Below, piece by piece: positions 34,532-47,681 of a stretch of 64,000 nucleotides of DNA; position 1 is the stretch's first letter, and each line of letters starts with the position of its first letter. The position numbers and the translations under genes were made by a program. The stretch covers positions 248,001 through 312,000 of the forward strand of contig JANBVO010000018.1 of assembly GCA_030052745.1 (NCBI GenBank). The letters run 5' to 3'. The DNA comes from Pleurostoma richardsiae (lineage: Eukaryota > Ascomycota > Sordariomycetes > Calosphaeriales > Pleurostomataceae). Below the pieces are notes generated by a model. It saw only the letters and a program-made list of their open reading frames with translations. It searched no databases and had not been told where the DNA came from.

Positions 34532-35708
34532 AGCGGCTCGCTGAGAGGGGCGGACATTCCCCACACGACATTGTAACGATCGGACAAAAGCATACATATC
34601 CCCGAAGTGGATAGGCGTTCGTGGAGTCTTTATGACGGAACATCGATTCTAGAGCGAGGACAGGCGTTTCTCGTTAACTTCTAAGGCACCAACTTCCATA
34701 CCGGCCCCGACCTCCAGCGCCTTGCATGGCTTCGTCCATGGACAAGTTCAAATTTCGGTTTACCGAACGCAATGCTTGGCCCTGTCACTGGAAGCTGGTT
34801 CCTGTTTCCCCCACTGTACGACTAGACGTTGGATTCCATTTCGCTTTCTCTTCAGGGCCCGTCCTGGACTGAGGAGACTTCTTGGAAGTGGAAGGATACG
34901 CTTAATACTCCCGGCCTTTCTTGCTACTTGCGCCCCGGGAGATGTATTGGACTGTTGTAATATATGGTAGACGAAGGGAAGATGCTATTGCCTTCCGTTG
35001 TTGGACTGCATTTGAAGTATGCGAGACAATCGCATTCGTGACCTTGCAGTTCCGCCTTCATGGAGTTCTGGTGGATAGCTCTTCGTTCCCTCTTTTATTC
35101 TTCTTCGAGGCGTCTGCGCGGAAAGGCATGCACATCCAATTGGCACAGTTCGGAATTGCAAAACGAACGGGAGATAAGGCCCAGCAATCACAGAAAGCAC
35201 CTGAAGGGGAGGGGAGGCCGGCTCTGGTCGGACCCTGACCTGGCTTATTTGAATCGGGTGTTGTTGGTAGGACCTAGCATAATAGGTCAAGAATATCAAC
35301 TTCATTGAAACAAGCATCTCCTGTCGCTTGCCGCGTCACGAAGCTCGTAGTTAACCGTCTTGATATTCGTATGTGAGCCTCACTGCTGTCAGCTCTGCAG
35401 CTCGCCGGTCTTCGTCAGGCTGCGAAAGAGGGTCACGTGATAAGCAGCGGCTACAGCAGGCCGGGCTCCACTTAGCCAGCTCCAGCTCCGACGTCGTCAT
35501 CCTCAGCCTCTCCATCTCCCTCCCAGCTCATGCCACAAGTGCATTCGACAGCGACGGACGACACGCTTTTCCTTCTCTGACTGTTCGTGTCGACACCTGA
35601 AACACCATACTATTAGCTTTATACCGGTAGACTGCGTCTGGCCTTGCTCCTCCCTCGAACGGCTGCCTGTCACCCGCCCATCTGACACAAGCATCAACCG
35701 CCGTCACC
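34532..35708. other. Intergenic KNR4/VPS68
   Basis: 1.18 kb between two same-strand genes. No supported gene. The last ~250 bases are C/T-rich and probably form the VPS68 promoter and leader. Confidence 0.55.
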
Positions 35709-36391
35709 ATGTCTGAGGACCGCCTCTGGAAGTTCCGCAAGCCGGAGTGGCTGAACAGCGTGTGGGCGCGCAACTCAGGGGTCTACAGCGCTGGCGCTCT
35801 GGTATGTCGTTCCTCGCATGTCTCTTGACGGACCCCGCTCCCTCCTGGCGCAACCGCAATCCGTCCGCGCTGCGGCCTGATTCCGCCGGGGTGCCTCTCA
35901 CAGACCATCATCTCTGCGTCTCTCCTCGTGGATGCTCCAGCCGGCTAACCCGTCCCGTGCCCAAACAGTTCTCCCTCGCCTTCTACACCCTCCTCGACTC
36001 GGCCGTCTGGTCCAAGTCCCCCGCCAACGGCTCCGACGTGCACGTCACCTTCGTCGACTGGCTGCCCCTCGTCTTCTCGTCGCTGGGCATGCTCATCATC
36101 AACAGCGTCGAGAAGGCCCGGCTGTCCGCCGACTCGTTCAGCTACTCCGGGTCCGGCGTCGCCTGGAAGGCGCGCGTCGTGCTGTTCCTCGGCTTCGCGG
36201 CCCTGGCCGGCGGCATGGCCGGCGGCGTCACGGTGTTCGTCATGAAGTTCGTGGTGCCGGGCGTCGGGTGGCCCAGCCTGGGCATGGGCGTCGAGAACGT
36301 CGTGGCGAACGGCCTGGTCATGCTGAGCAGCGTGGTGCTGTGGGTCAGCCAGAACATGGAGGACGAGTATGCTTATAACTTGGCGCTGTGA
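35709..36391 (+). CDS. vps68: VPS68/TMEM50 (UPF0220) endosomal membrane protein
   Basis: Vps68 is a small four-helix endosomal/vacuolar membrane protein that works with Vps55 in late-endosome to vacuole transport. Two exons, 35709-35801 and 35969-36391, give 171 residues. The 167-base intron is long for this window and has a GTATGT donor and CAG acceptor. The second exon shows the family pattern FSLAFYTLLDSAV, VTFVDWLPLVFSSLGMLIIN, ARVVLFLGFAALAGGMAGG and NGLVMLSSVVLWVSQNMEDEY. The C-terminal conserved SQN motif is present. Exon 2 is extremely GC-rich at third positions. Length fits the family (~150-190). Confidence 0.9.
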
Positions 36392-37728
36392 GGCGGCCCA
36401 AGGGGGGAAGTCGCTTAGGAAGGGGGAGCGGGGAGAGGATGAGAGGACAAAGTTGGGCCTGCCCTAGGAGGCTGAGGGGGGCCGGTACGTGTGTTCGCAT
36501 GTGGCTGTGTCCGGGAGAAGCGATGGGGATGCTCATTGCATTTGGCTCAGCGGAGTAGACTGAGGGAACAGCTCGGGTTGGGCACGGCACAAGAGACTCA
36601 GGTTGGGAACAGTGAGATGCGGAACGGGCCATGTCAGGAACCGGGTCCGCTGCTGTAATCATAGTGTGGGTTGTATAGCAAGCATTTGCCAACGAGGACT
36701 GGGGACGCGCTAAGTTGGATGTCATTCACCGTCTACTCCTTGAATCTCGTGATACTTCACAGTAGGTATCATAGTGACCGACATTCATAAGATAACCATC
36801 CCTTACTCTATGGTCTCCTGATAGCCTCATGCGATGTGCATAGAACTTCTTTATTTCCGAGGTAAGGAGAGTGAGCGGACCACAGCTACTGGGTTTGCAG
36901 CATGAAAAGAGCATTTCCTTCGGGCCAGACCGGGTCTGACTCTCACCGGCTCACATTGATAGAGCACTCTTGGACAACGCTGGGTGATATTCCGTCCAGA
37001 CCAGCCGCAGAGATAGCGATGCAGCCATGGATCCGCATTGCTTCGCAGCCCAGCTAACAGCGGGAAGGCGTGGTAGTTCTGCTCGTCTATCGCCTTCTAG
37101 GCAGGCATATCATGTTGTGTACCTAGAGCCTCTGGAGCCGAATATCGCTGCTAGAAGCAGGGTGTATCCGCGCTGCCGGCATTCCAGGCTTAGTTGGAAA
37201 GGAGAAGGAACCTCATAGACTTGATACAAGCGTTCCTGGTGATACAGACCAGTCGCCGGAAGGGCCAGCCCCTTTGACATCAAGCTATCCATAGACTTGA
37301 TGAGATTCGCACCCTGAGGAAGGCTGTTCTGCGTGCACACCCCTCTCGTTCGGAGCACTTGTGTCTCCTCGCCGCGGGTGAGGCAAGGCGATTCGCACAT
37401 ATAGAGACCACGTGGAACGGTGGTCTTTGCTAGAGATGAGAGTTGAGAAGTCGCGAAACGGGCCTCACCGAGCACGGCGAGGGTCTGCGCAAATTCGGAA
37501 CGACGACGGGGTAGTTTCTGCTTGAAGCGTCAGTAGGTATAGCGGAAGGCCTGTTGAGCTCGGATACAAGTCTATTCTCTGAGGCACTAGGACGAAAGAG
37601 ATGGATATTGCTGCTTGAAACGTGCGTCCTGCGACCATTGACGACATCTAAGCATACGGCTGTGCTTGCCCATTAATCACTTCAAGGGTGACCGTTACGG
37701 CCTGTGTTAAGGTTGCCAACTCGCTTTC

Positions 37729-37770
37729 TTGGGTTGAGAGGCCTGGAGCTTGGGTTGAGAGGCCTGGAGC
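37729..37770. repeat. Perfect 21-base direct tandem duplication
   Basis: Two adjacent identical copies of a 21-base unit beginning TTGGGTTGAGAGGCC. Simple local duplication in noncoding DNA. Confidence 0.9.
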
Positions 37771-40700
37771 ATCACTAGAGCACCCAGTTCCAGCATCATC
37801 GCCATCTTCACATAACCAATTTTACCTCGATTAAGGAGATATCACCTAGGGACACCTGGGAAGATAGATATGGCATATCATGCAGTGATACCCCAGCGCC
37901 GCATAACACGCTGCAGTCTTGTCGGCTATTTTGGGCTTGACAGGACAGGAGCGAGTGAGCTGCACCTCAAGTCTCGACCATGTCGCGTAGGTATGTACGG
38001 TGCTACTCTCAGCCAAGAAACACGATTGCCGCCGCTTCAGGCAACACTCGTGGCTCAAACGGCAGTAGGGACATGGAGACGGCTGCGTGTCATGCGGCAA
38101 GGGAAGATGCCAATAGAAGCCCATGCAGATCTGTCAAAGGCTGGGTCCTCGCCTCGTCCCGGCCCACCAGACAGACGAGAGGAGGAAACGAGAACGAGTT
38201 GAGGCAGAGACTTGTTGAAGGATGCCACACAGACAGGGTTGGAAACCAGTCCCATGCACGGAACCGTCCGCAACCACATGTCGATGAGCTCTTGTCTCCT
38301 GCAAGTCGCTCAAACAGGAAAGGGGAACCGTAGCTCTGCGCTGCAGATAGCTCCTGATGATCGTACGGAGGTAAGCAGGGTATTGCCTCGAGAGGCAGGC
38401 AGCACAAAAGCCCGCAATTGCAGCCAGCAAGAAGCCACATAGATAGGCAGTCTCCGTCGCTTGGGGCAGGCAAGGTGTGGTAGGCCCGAAAGAGAGATAT
38501 AGGCCGGGTATAATAGGCTGATGAGACGAATATGAATGGGTGCACAGTGCTCCCGTAAGATGATGAGAAATGATGGATGAGTATCGTGGCGCCGTAGGAC
38601 CGCGACGGCCGTAACACTGTCGTTAAAAGTAGGGCAGGGAAATATGATTTTTGACAGAACTAGAGAGGAGTGTGTGCGCGTGGGTGTAGCGAGAGGCGTT
38701 CGAACTCGGGAAGAGGCCGCCTTCTCATCATGCAAGTAAAGATTTGCCATGCGGCTTTACCCCGCCGGATTGGCGTGCCAAGCAGGACATTGATGCGGGT
38801 CTGGGATAAACCGGCAAGTTAGAACCCGGCCGGGAGCATGACGAGAAGCTTGTCAGATCGATCGTGGAGTCAAGCTCCGATATCAATGTCCTCGGTGATG
38901 CCCTCGGGCAAGGGGAACTGCTGCGCTACATCCCTCTGCTCAGTTCCAAAGGAGGAAGGGAAGCTTCAAGAAAACAAACCGCTCTGTTACGACCATAGCG
39001 AGGGCCACATTCGTTTCCAATGGGTATCAATTGCTCGTGCAAGCCTCCTGTGCAGTCGAATGCAGCTGAGCTTGACGAGAGGCAAAGCGGACAGCTCGAT
39101 GGGCTCCAGCTAAGGCTGTCATGGATGGGCGGCTTAGTCAGATAGAACAGCCCGACTCTGCTTCTCCCCAGTTACTCGTAGCCAGGTGCCTTGGGTTGGA
39201 GTCAATACGGAGGCAGATCTCCAGCTCTCTGGGTCTTCATGCTGGCGAACAAACACAATCTGGTAAAATCATTCAAGTCAGGAGGTGCTTGGCAGGTTGG
39301 TTCCGGACCGTCAGACGGGGTTACCATGCTCTTGAAGTGCATGTTGGTGGAGCCTACGGACGGAGAGACCCTGAAGTCATTTGGTCGCCGTCAGAATCGC
39401 ATGACACTGCCTTATTCTCCATCATTATTCCATCACTAGTGGTCCCTCTAGGTGAGACACTTCTGCGATGTGTTCTTAGTGAGCTGGTCTTGCAGTTGCT
39501 GGTGCGTCTTTCCTGGGAGCGCCCAGCTGGATCCGCGCGGCACGGCCCAGTAAACCAGCCACATCCCCTGGTCGCCGATCCAGATAGATTGAGCCAACGC
39601 AGTTGGCTAGATACTGAAGGGATCCCTGACGGTCGGCAATTCAAGTACCTAGCTTTCACGGTTTTCGAGCTGCCGCAGGGTGCGCCCACGTTTCTCCAGC
39701 AAAGCCGGAGCAGGAGAGTAAGCAGCCTCACCGAGCCGAAGTATGGTCAGTGAGACATGCCACTCCTTCTCTCACCGGTCTCACGGTCTTCTCCATTGGT
39801 CTTGGTCTCCAGCGGTGGTCGAGCCTTGCGTGACGACGCGAGGCCGGAGCACATCTGGTGGGAATCACATGCTCCCCTACGCGTACGGTAAATGCATGGG
39901 AATCCTCCCTACCTAGTTATGCAGCTGGCGAGGTATTCGTCACATAAGGCGAACGAGATACAACAGGGGTCTCCGACTTCAGGAAGCGAACATGTTTACC
40001 GTGAAGCAAAGAGTCTCTGAGGTGCCTGGGAGCAGCGCAGCGCGATAAGCCCTCGGTAACGTGCGAACGCCTTCCGCAAGCACCCGTGCTCTTCTTTGTG
40101 GCCGGGATGAGAATCGGCATCAGAATGCATCGAGCAAGACACCGACGAAGGATGTGGTCTGTTGCCGCATTAAAAATGCTCCGCGTTGCCTGTCCATGCT
40201 GTGGCGTCTGCGGCCCCACCTCGTGGCATAGCGAAGGAATGGACCGGCCGCCAGTTCCGATGGCTGACTGAAGTTGCTGATGATCGACGGAGATTTACGC
40301 TCGTACAGACGTACTCGCGATATTGTGTCTCACACACATGGACCGTGGCGCCGTGAGAACATTGTTTCATGCCAGGCGATTTCCCACACTCATTCAAGGG
40401 AGTCAGCCCTGTGTGTTGGGCGCTAAAGTTGAGGCTCGATGCGGTTCTGGAACCATGCCCCTGACTCCCCCTCCCCTGTCTTCCCTCCAATGCAGCGGCC
40501 CCTCGGTAGAGTGAGTAGAGCGGAAGTTGGACGAACCAACTCTTTTCGCGAGAAGAAACTCTCTTTTCGAGCTTCCGAAGGCGATCCGACAACTACCGCA
40601 CCAAGCGACCCTTGATCCTGCAAGCGGTGGGCATCGAAGACCCAGTATCGGCCCTGATCCAGCGCGTCCCCGGGCTTCCTGTTTGTGCGGCCGCGTCAGG

Positions 40701-41745
40701 GCCAACCTCCGCCGACTCTAAGGCGGCAGGCAGCTCTAGTGTGATATTCGCGGTCATGAGACCTTTGGTCTACTCAGGCAAGACCCGTCAGGCCCTTCGA
40801 GCTTGTGTGCAGGGCCAGGTACCGCAGGAACTGGTGCATATCTGCCGCTGTGATTGGGCGATGTGCCCCTAGCCAGTCACTGATGCATGTTGAATGCATA
40901 CGAAGACAACAGCATCTCTGTCACCCAATTGGGACGGCGATTATGGCGGTAGAGTAACCGTTTGGGGTATATTCGACAGTCCGTGGCTGTTATTGACAAT
41001 GAAGAAGAGAAACCCAATGGAAGAGAGGAACATCATCCCTGAACCAGGTCGTGCTGCAAGTGATGCTGTGCCGATCCTACCCTGTGGTTCTGTTTCGAGC
41101 CCCGCCATGCGATCTTATCTTATCCGTCGTAACGGCCACTCGCGCGGCCCTTCTCATCTCGAGGGCGGATGGGCGGCCCTGGAAACGCAGGACATCGTCA
41201 TACCCGTACGGGGTTTCGTGATGCTTGTCTCCTTTTCCTCTATGCCTCTACTCAGGGAACACTTGCAACATGCTTAGTGGGATCTACTCTATAATTACAT
41301 GGCGGCAGGTCTGTAGCCACTCGGAGGAAGGATTTAGAAACCTCACCCTGCACGGTGCCCGACATTCGCCGGCAACTGCCCTTTGACGCCGCCGGGTGTC
41401 GACGGTTTGCAAGCTAACGGCGTTGAGCCCACCTGGTACGGATGGAGTTGCCAGCCAGACAAGGCCTATTACCAACGTGAACTCCCTTCCCAAGGCTGGC
41501 CACGGGACGGAGGATCCACAAAGTCCGGAGAACCCACAGATCCACACCACACAACTCCCATCGCCGACCACACAGACGACGGCCCACCAGCCCACCTCCA
41601 GGCCGCTGGCATCCTGCCCCGCACTTCGCTGGCAGGAGAGCGCTGGGACACCCATGGGGTCGCCTTGAGCCTAGGTAGCTAGGAGAGGCCATCCCACAGC
41701 AACGGGACCAGCAACCCCCGCGGGATGAAAGGTAGGATAGCAGCG

Positions 41746-41774
41746 GTCATCCCATTCACCAGCAGCGGGATGAC
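41746..41774. repeat. 8-base perfect inverted repeat with 13-base loop
   Basis: GTCATCCC at 41746-41753 pairs with GGGATGAC at 41767-41774. Small hairpin in noncoding DNA, no known function. Confidence 0.75.
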
Positions 41775-43900
41775 TTTATTAAACAAAGAGCCGCCGGCAG
41801 CTACATTTTCGAGCCTCATTGACGTCGACTGACGCCCCAGCCTGGAGAACAGGGACTCAAGGGAAGCTTCAACCCTCTCCTCTTGCTCCTGCAGACCGGC
41901 GGCGGGGTGCCCAACACACCCCTCCGAGTCTCCGACTGGTTGGCCCTCAGAGGCAAGCTAGACCCCTGTCCATGCGTCAGAAGACTTTTCCCGACAACGT
42001 CAGGAGGGGGGCAGACTCCCCTCAAATCTACGATGCCGCAAGCAGTGGCAGATTCCCGGCGAGCGACCTCCTTTTCGATGCTGTTCTCTCGCTGTTCAAG
42101 AGTCCCGAATAGGGAACGCTCTCCCCTCGCTATTGAAAGGCATGCATAATACAGCCGGACTCGTGGCTGGCAAGCCCGAAAACTGCGTCGTGCTCTCGCT
42201 GCCCCTCTTTTTGCCGCTGAACGAGGGGCCCAGCTGGTGGCTGGGATGGCCTTTGGATGGACGGCATCACGTCAGGAATCTCGCAGCTCCCGGATCTAGC
42301 CTTTTCACTCGAAGAGCCGAACCGATCCAACAGCGTCGATGTTTGGAGGCAAGGGCACGGAGGCATGTTCCGCGCCGGCCGGCTCTGTCCGGACCAGGTT
42401 TTCCTCCGTACCTATTGTATGCCGATACCCTAGAAATGAAACATGGCGTAACCGCCAGTACATTGGACCGGGGTGTACTGTCGACAGTGACACCATGTGG
42501 TTCGACTCTCGCCATTGTACAGGAAATCGCATGCCATTTTCCCAAATCCCGTCCAGGTCCTCATGTTTGCGGATGCCCAGCTTGCTCCACCAGGTGGGTG
42601 AGGCTGATCAAGAGATTTCACGATCTGTCAACCTCCAGTTATCCCCGGCAGAGCATGCCACGGCGGGCATGACGGCCGTTCTGGGCCGGGCCGTTACACC
42701 ACACTGAATATTTGACCTCCTTATCCTCCTGCAGCGTCCCTTTCCACAACAGGAGCACCGCGTGTCTTTCTCTTCATCCCTTGATGGCGTGAAGAGTCAA
42801 GTGATATCACTCTGCATTACTCGACTCGCTGGGAGCACCTTGCATGCGTTGCCAAAGGGCGACAACTCGCGAACACGCGCTCGCTTGTTGGTTCTGGCCC
42901 ATGCAGGAGGGAGAGGGACTGGGTGGATACGAAGCTGGGACGTCGGGATGCTTCCGAGCAGAGACGTAGAGCCTAGCTCGAGCTATGATGTAGAGCAGAG
43001 AACCAAAATGCGGTAATTGGCTTTCTTCTTATAGCCAGGCGTTACATCTGTCAGCGTCAGGTATGACCGCCAGAGGGGCGACCTCAAAGACCACCCCGTA
43101 AGACACATGGGAAGCATGGCCTCTTGGCTCGTGTCCGAAGGCGTCGAGGCCGGACCGTACTTACTACAGTGCAGTGGGAGCCCAAGGAGCAAAAGACCCT
43201 GCAGGGTTGGGTCGCTCAGCAGATCAGTCCAATCCTTTTCGATTCATTTGACTTCTTGCTGCCGAGTCGTTAGCGCGTGAGCGACCGGTCTCAAAAGCGA
43301 GCACATGAGCACTTCGAGGGCTCCATTCTGGCGGGTCCGTATTCTCTTTTGTCATAGGCGCTCCCTAGCCAATTCCTTGCCGTCATCCACGGAGACAGAA
43401 AACTTCCATGTACAGGCGGCGTTGCAGGAGGGTACCCGCCGTCGGCTACCTTGGCTGGCTAACCTAGCATTGATTGGCAATCGACTGGCATGTCTTTCCG
43501 TTGCCAATCTGCAATAAGCTTGGGGAGGGAGAATACGAGTGCAGCAGGGAGATATGTTGGGATGAGACAAGCGAAGCTGGCTAGCTTGGCGAGGCGAGTG
43601 AGGGATTGGGCTGGAACGACCTGCCTCAGACATGGCTGAAGGCTGGCGATCGAGCCACCGGATGAGGGCTTATTAGGGGTCCTCAAAGAAGCAGTCGGCA
43701 CATCGAAACATACATACATTAGGGAAAGCCACGCCTCGCTCCCAGCCTCGCAGGAGTCGCTGATGTGGGCCGGCACAACGCATCCGGACGAGTTCGCTAG
43801 GAGGCACATTAGATGGCTTCACGTCCATCTACCTTATTTCGCTGCATCAGATAATACCTGCATGCCTTACCTAGCTGCCTGCGTATGCCCTACACTTGTT

Positions 43901-46216
43901 TACTTTCCACGAAGATCGAGAAATCGGTTCGCCGTCTCGAGGTGCCGTCGGCAGGTCGTCGTCCTGCCGGACGTCGAAGGAGGTACCTAAGGTACATCAA
44001 GTACCCCCTGTAGGTACCGTGGCCGGCAGCTGCAGCTACGGGGTACATGTCGCTAGTACCTACCCGCCCTGGCCGGGCCACTCATTGAGGCTATTTCCCC
44101 TTCTATTTCGAGGCCAGGTCACGTCACAGGCGGTCACGCCCCCAGCCAGCCCACTGGACCTTTTTCTCTTTGCATCACACGATACCACAACCATCTTAAA
44201 ACGCACGAGGCGCCAACCTACCCCATCTTCCACCCGCCTGCCACTCCCTCGAAGTCGCGATCCTCAAAACCGCTGCCAACACCTCCTCTGTGCCTCCCCG
44301 CCCGCTCAATATAGGCCGTGCGGATTGTCTCGGACAAAGTCAATTCATCCTGAGCAGATTTGGCTCGGGTGCCTGTGCTAAAAGTTGAGGTTGCCGGCGG
44401 ATCGGACACCACAGCTCGAGGTACTGCCAACTTGTCACTTTACCCCTCCTCCTCGTCCTCCTCCTGCCTCTCAGCCGTACCTGCCTGCTTGCCTGCCTGC
44501 CAGCCAGCCGTCACGAACGAAACGCCTTCACCATCATCTTCACCTTATTTTTCCAGCCTCCTCCTCATTCACCTCCACGTCTGCTTCACCTGCGCAGTTG
44601 TTTGCAACGCATCGGTCCTCACGTGCGGGGCACCCATTTCCCCACCAGCATACCTCACCTAAGGCGCGAATCCAGCTGTGTTCGAGGTAAGTCTCTCATC
44701 TTCACAGTGCTTTCTTTCCTGCCCGTCCTCGAGAGGCCACACAGTCTCCCTCGTGCCCTTGCCCACCTCCCACCTTAACCTTACTTGCCCTCCGCTCTGC
44801 TTCCAGTCCGGCCGCGAGGTATGTGAAGAAGTTACTTTGAAGTACCTGAAGCGTTCCGTTCTTTTGCCCTTCAATACCCACAAGCCCCTCCGACTGGATG
44901 GCCCCTCCCTAGCAGATGGTACATTCAAGGTACATGCAACCAGGCGCCTTCTCGTTGCTAATGCCGCCTGACCTCGTGGGGCCTGAAGTAAAGAGAGGAG
45001 GCAGTCAGTAAACCAGCAAGCCAGCCAGCCAGCAAGCAAGCAAGCAGTCTGCGACCTGCGAGAATTGAAACGCCTGACGCCCAGTTACGGCTTGTTGTTC
45101 TGCTTTTGCTTCTGCTACGGCTGTTACTGCTCTGCTCTCCATCCCCCGTTTCATGCTCAGCGTTCCTCGAAGTCGGGCGCAGCGGCGGCTTGGAGCTGCC
45201 TACCTTTCCCTCAACCAGTGACGGCTCACGAATATTTCCAGAGCATCCTCCCAATCTGCACCGAAACCACAATACCCCTCTCCGTCACTCTCGATCTTCT
45301 CTACCTACCTACCTACCTAACCTACCTACCTCAACCTTACCAAGAAATCTATACTCGGAGCTCCTGTCAGGTACTATCCTCACGCCCTTCTTTCCGTCCA
45401 TTCACTTTCCGATCTCAATGTCACTGCCTCCTGTACCATTACCAACATTTCGAGGTCCTGAAGGCAGCGAGGGTGCTCTGCTCGACAGTCTGTCTCGTCG
45501 CCACCCCTCCTCAGTCCTCAGTCACTCAAGTCCCCGGGTCCCCAGTCCCAGCATTGCCTCTCTTTCCCCGCTAAAAGCGCTGAAGTCACTTGCTTCCCAC
45601 CGATTACTACCCTTTTCGAACCTCGCACCTCAAAATTCACTTTCCCTGCTCCTCGACCCAACGTCCTTCCCCACCCCGCCGTCACCCATCTTCTTTTACC
45701 TAGGCCCTTCCCGTCCACACTCCCTCTCCATATTTCCTGCATCCCCAAGCTGCCAAACCCTACATGTTTCTCTACGAGCTGCATTTCCACACGACCCTGA
45801 TTGTTGGGCTGTCGCCGTAGGGGAATCGCACGCTTTCCTCCGCGCGACACTCTTTCACATTCCTCACATCCCCCTCCGAACCATTCTAGCGGATCAACAC
45901 GCGCTTGGGCCAGTCCTCGCGGGACACAATAGCTGATCCCCACCAAAGCTGCAGGTTCGCCCAGACAATCGACTTTCCCTCAAGATTCTGCGCTCTCGGC
46001 ACCACCTCTTGCCTGCTTCATCCACTGAAGAGCAACATTAGGGCGTGTAGCGACCAGGCCACCCCACTCTTCGATTTCGAACGCGGACAATCCGACAATC
46101 TGTCGCCCAACACGGCATCCAATAGCCCTTCTTCTACTTCCTCTTCCCACCCATTAGTTAAGAGCATTGTTCCCCGCGGAGAGCGATAGCAGAGGGGAAC
46201 ACTACAAACCGTCAAG
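43901..46216 (+). promoter_or_regulatory. Promoter and long pyrimidine-rich leader of GSK3
   Basis: About 2.3 kb upstream of the GSK3 start. 43980-44065 carries clustered GGTACC/AGGTACCT motifs. From ~44100 the plus strand is strongly C/T-rich, with CTAC tandem runs at 45301-45331 and a CAGC/AAGC run at 45013-45046. This strand bias, typical of long fungal 5' UTRs, makes a false 276-codon frame (45106-45936). GAGGTAAGT at about 44686 is a good donor, so a leader intron is possible. Several upstream ATGs lie in the leader. Confidence 0.55.
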
Positions 46217-47681
46217 ATGGCGCAAAACCGGCCCGCAGCCTTCAATACCCTGCGGATGGGAGGTTAGCAGAAACAAGCCTGGACAGGCAAGATGCGTTCG
46301 TGCTGACACATCTGTAGAAGTCATTCGTGAAAAGGTCCAGGATGGGATCACTGGAGAGACGAGGGATCTGCAATACACGCAGTGCAAGATTGTCGGCAAC
46401 GGATCCTTCGGCGTAGTCTTCCAGACGAAGCTATCACCGTCCAACGAAGACGCCGCCATCAAGCGTGTTCTTCAAGACAAGAGATTCAAGGTCCATAACC
46501 CCATCCGCTCGTTGCTCTCGTGCAGTAGCTGATTGTCTTTACAGAACCGCGAGTTGCAAATCATGCGCATCGTTCGACATCCCAATATTGTGCAATTGAA
46601 GGCCTTCTACTACTCTAATGGCGAGCGGGTAAGCTAAATCTGCTCCTCCTCAATGCGGCCGTAGTATTCTAACCTGCTAGCAGAAGGATGAGGTGTACCT
46701 CAATCTTGTACAGGAGTTCGTCCCCGAGACCGTCTATCGAGCGTCCAGATTCTTCAACAAGATGAAGACAACTATGCCGACCCTTGAGGTCAAGCTCTAC
46801 ATCTACCAGCTCTTCCGCGCCCTCGCCTACATCCACTCTCAGGGCATTTGCCATCGCGACATCAAGCCCCAGAACCTCCTCCTCGACCCCAACACCGGCG
46901 TCCTGAAGCTGTGCGACTTTGGCAGTGCGAAGATTCTGGTGGAGAACGAGCCAAACGTGTCGTACATCTGCTCGCGATACTACCGAGCACCTGAACTGAT
47001 CTTTGGTGCGACGAACTACACGACTAAAATTGGTAAGCTATAGTGTGAAGGCAAGAGAACGGACATGACTAATGGGCGCTGTACAGACGTTTGGTCGACG
47101 GGCTGCGTCATGGCAGAATTGATGCTCGGACAGCCTCTGTTCCCCGGTGAATCTGGTATCGATCAGCTGGTGGAAATCATCAAGGTGCTCGGCACGCCGA
47201 CTCGCGAGCAGATCCGGACAATGAACCCGAACTATATGGAGCACAAGTTCCCCCAGATTAAGCCGCATCCATTCAGCAAGGTCTTCCGCAAGGCTGACAG
47301 CAATGCCATTGAGCTCATTGGAAAGTTGCTGGAGTACACGCCTACCGAGAGACTCGGCGCAATCGATGCGATGGTCCACCCGTTCTTCGATGAGCTGCGG
47401 GACCCCAACACCAAGCTGCCCGACTCAAGACACCAGACCGGCCAGCTGCGCGACCTACCACCTCTGTTCAATTTCTCGCGTCATGGTAAGTCCAAACCCT
47501 ATGCCCACCATATGTATAACCAGTTGAGCTTACATATTTTTTCGTAGAACTCTCTATTGCTCCGAACCTGAACCACCAGCTCGTGCCTCCTCATATGCGG
47601 CCTGTCTTAGCTCAGCAGGGACTGGATATCGACAATTTCACGCCCATGACGAAGCAAGAAATGATGGCGAAATTGGATTGA
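46217..47681 (+). CDS. gsk3: GSK3-family serine/threonine protein kinase
   Basis: Glycogen synthase kinase 3 (mould homologues are needed for growth, conidiation and virulence), a CMGC kinase. Six exons: 46217-46262, 46318-46490, 46545-46628, 46684-47032, 47087-47485, 47548-47681 (394 residues, the usual fungal length). Kinase hallmarks: glycine loop GNGSFG (42-47), catalytic K64, HRDIKPQN (158-165, D160), DFG (179-181). The activating tyrosine is Y195 in [12 protein letters not shown], and the substrate-docking RYYRAPE is intact. The C-lobe shows [21 protein letters not shown] and HPFFDELR. The C-terminus ([15 protein letters not shown]) is conserved in fungi. The kinase lacks the long N- and C-terminal tails of animal GSK3. 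The start fits [17 protein letters not shown]. Confidence 0.97.

Larger units (their letters stand above)
36392..43900. other. 7.5 kb gene-poor stretch
   Basis: I can support no gene on either strand. The longest frames (for example 39121-39753 plus, 38090-38617 minus, 42133-42672 plus) overlap each other, lack domains and do not join by good splice sites. There are no reverse-transcriptase, transposase or integrase motifs, no long terminal or inverted repeats, and base composition is balanced, so neither a fresh transposon nor strong repeat-induced mutation is evident. Local repeats: a 21-base direct duplication at 37729-37770 and an 8-base hairpin at 41746-41774. Genes with diverged products or noncoding RNAs may be missed. 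Confidence 0.5.

Noticed and set aside
39432-39610. Minus-strand stretch reading ...SIWIGDQGMWLVYWAVPRGSS..., faintly like an oxidoreductase exon
   Set aside because: I could find no flanking exons with matching phase or family motifs; too short to support a gene or relic.
39121-39753. 210-codon plus-strand frame in the gene-poor stretch
   Set aside because: No domain, no splice-consistent extension, and competing frames of similar length overlap it.
45106-45936. 276-codon frame upstream of GSK3
   Set aside because: Pro/Ser/Leu-rich translation of a pyrimidine-rich leader, no domain; better read as 5' UTR.
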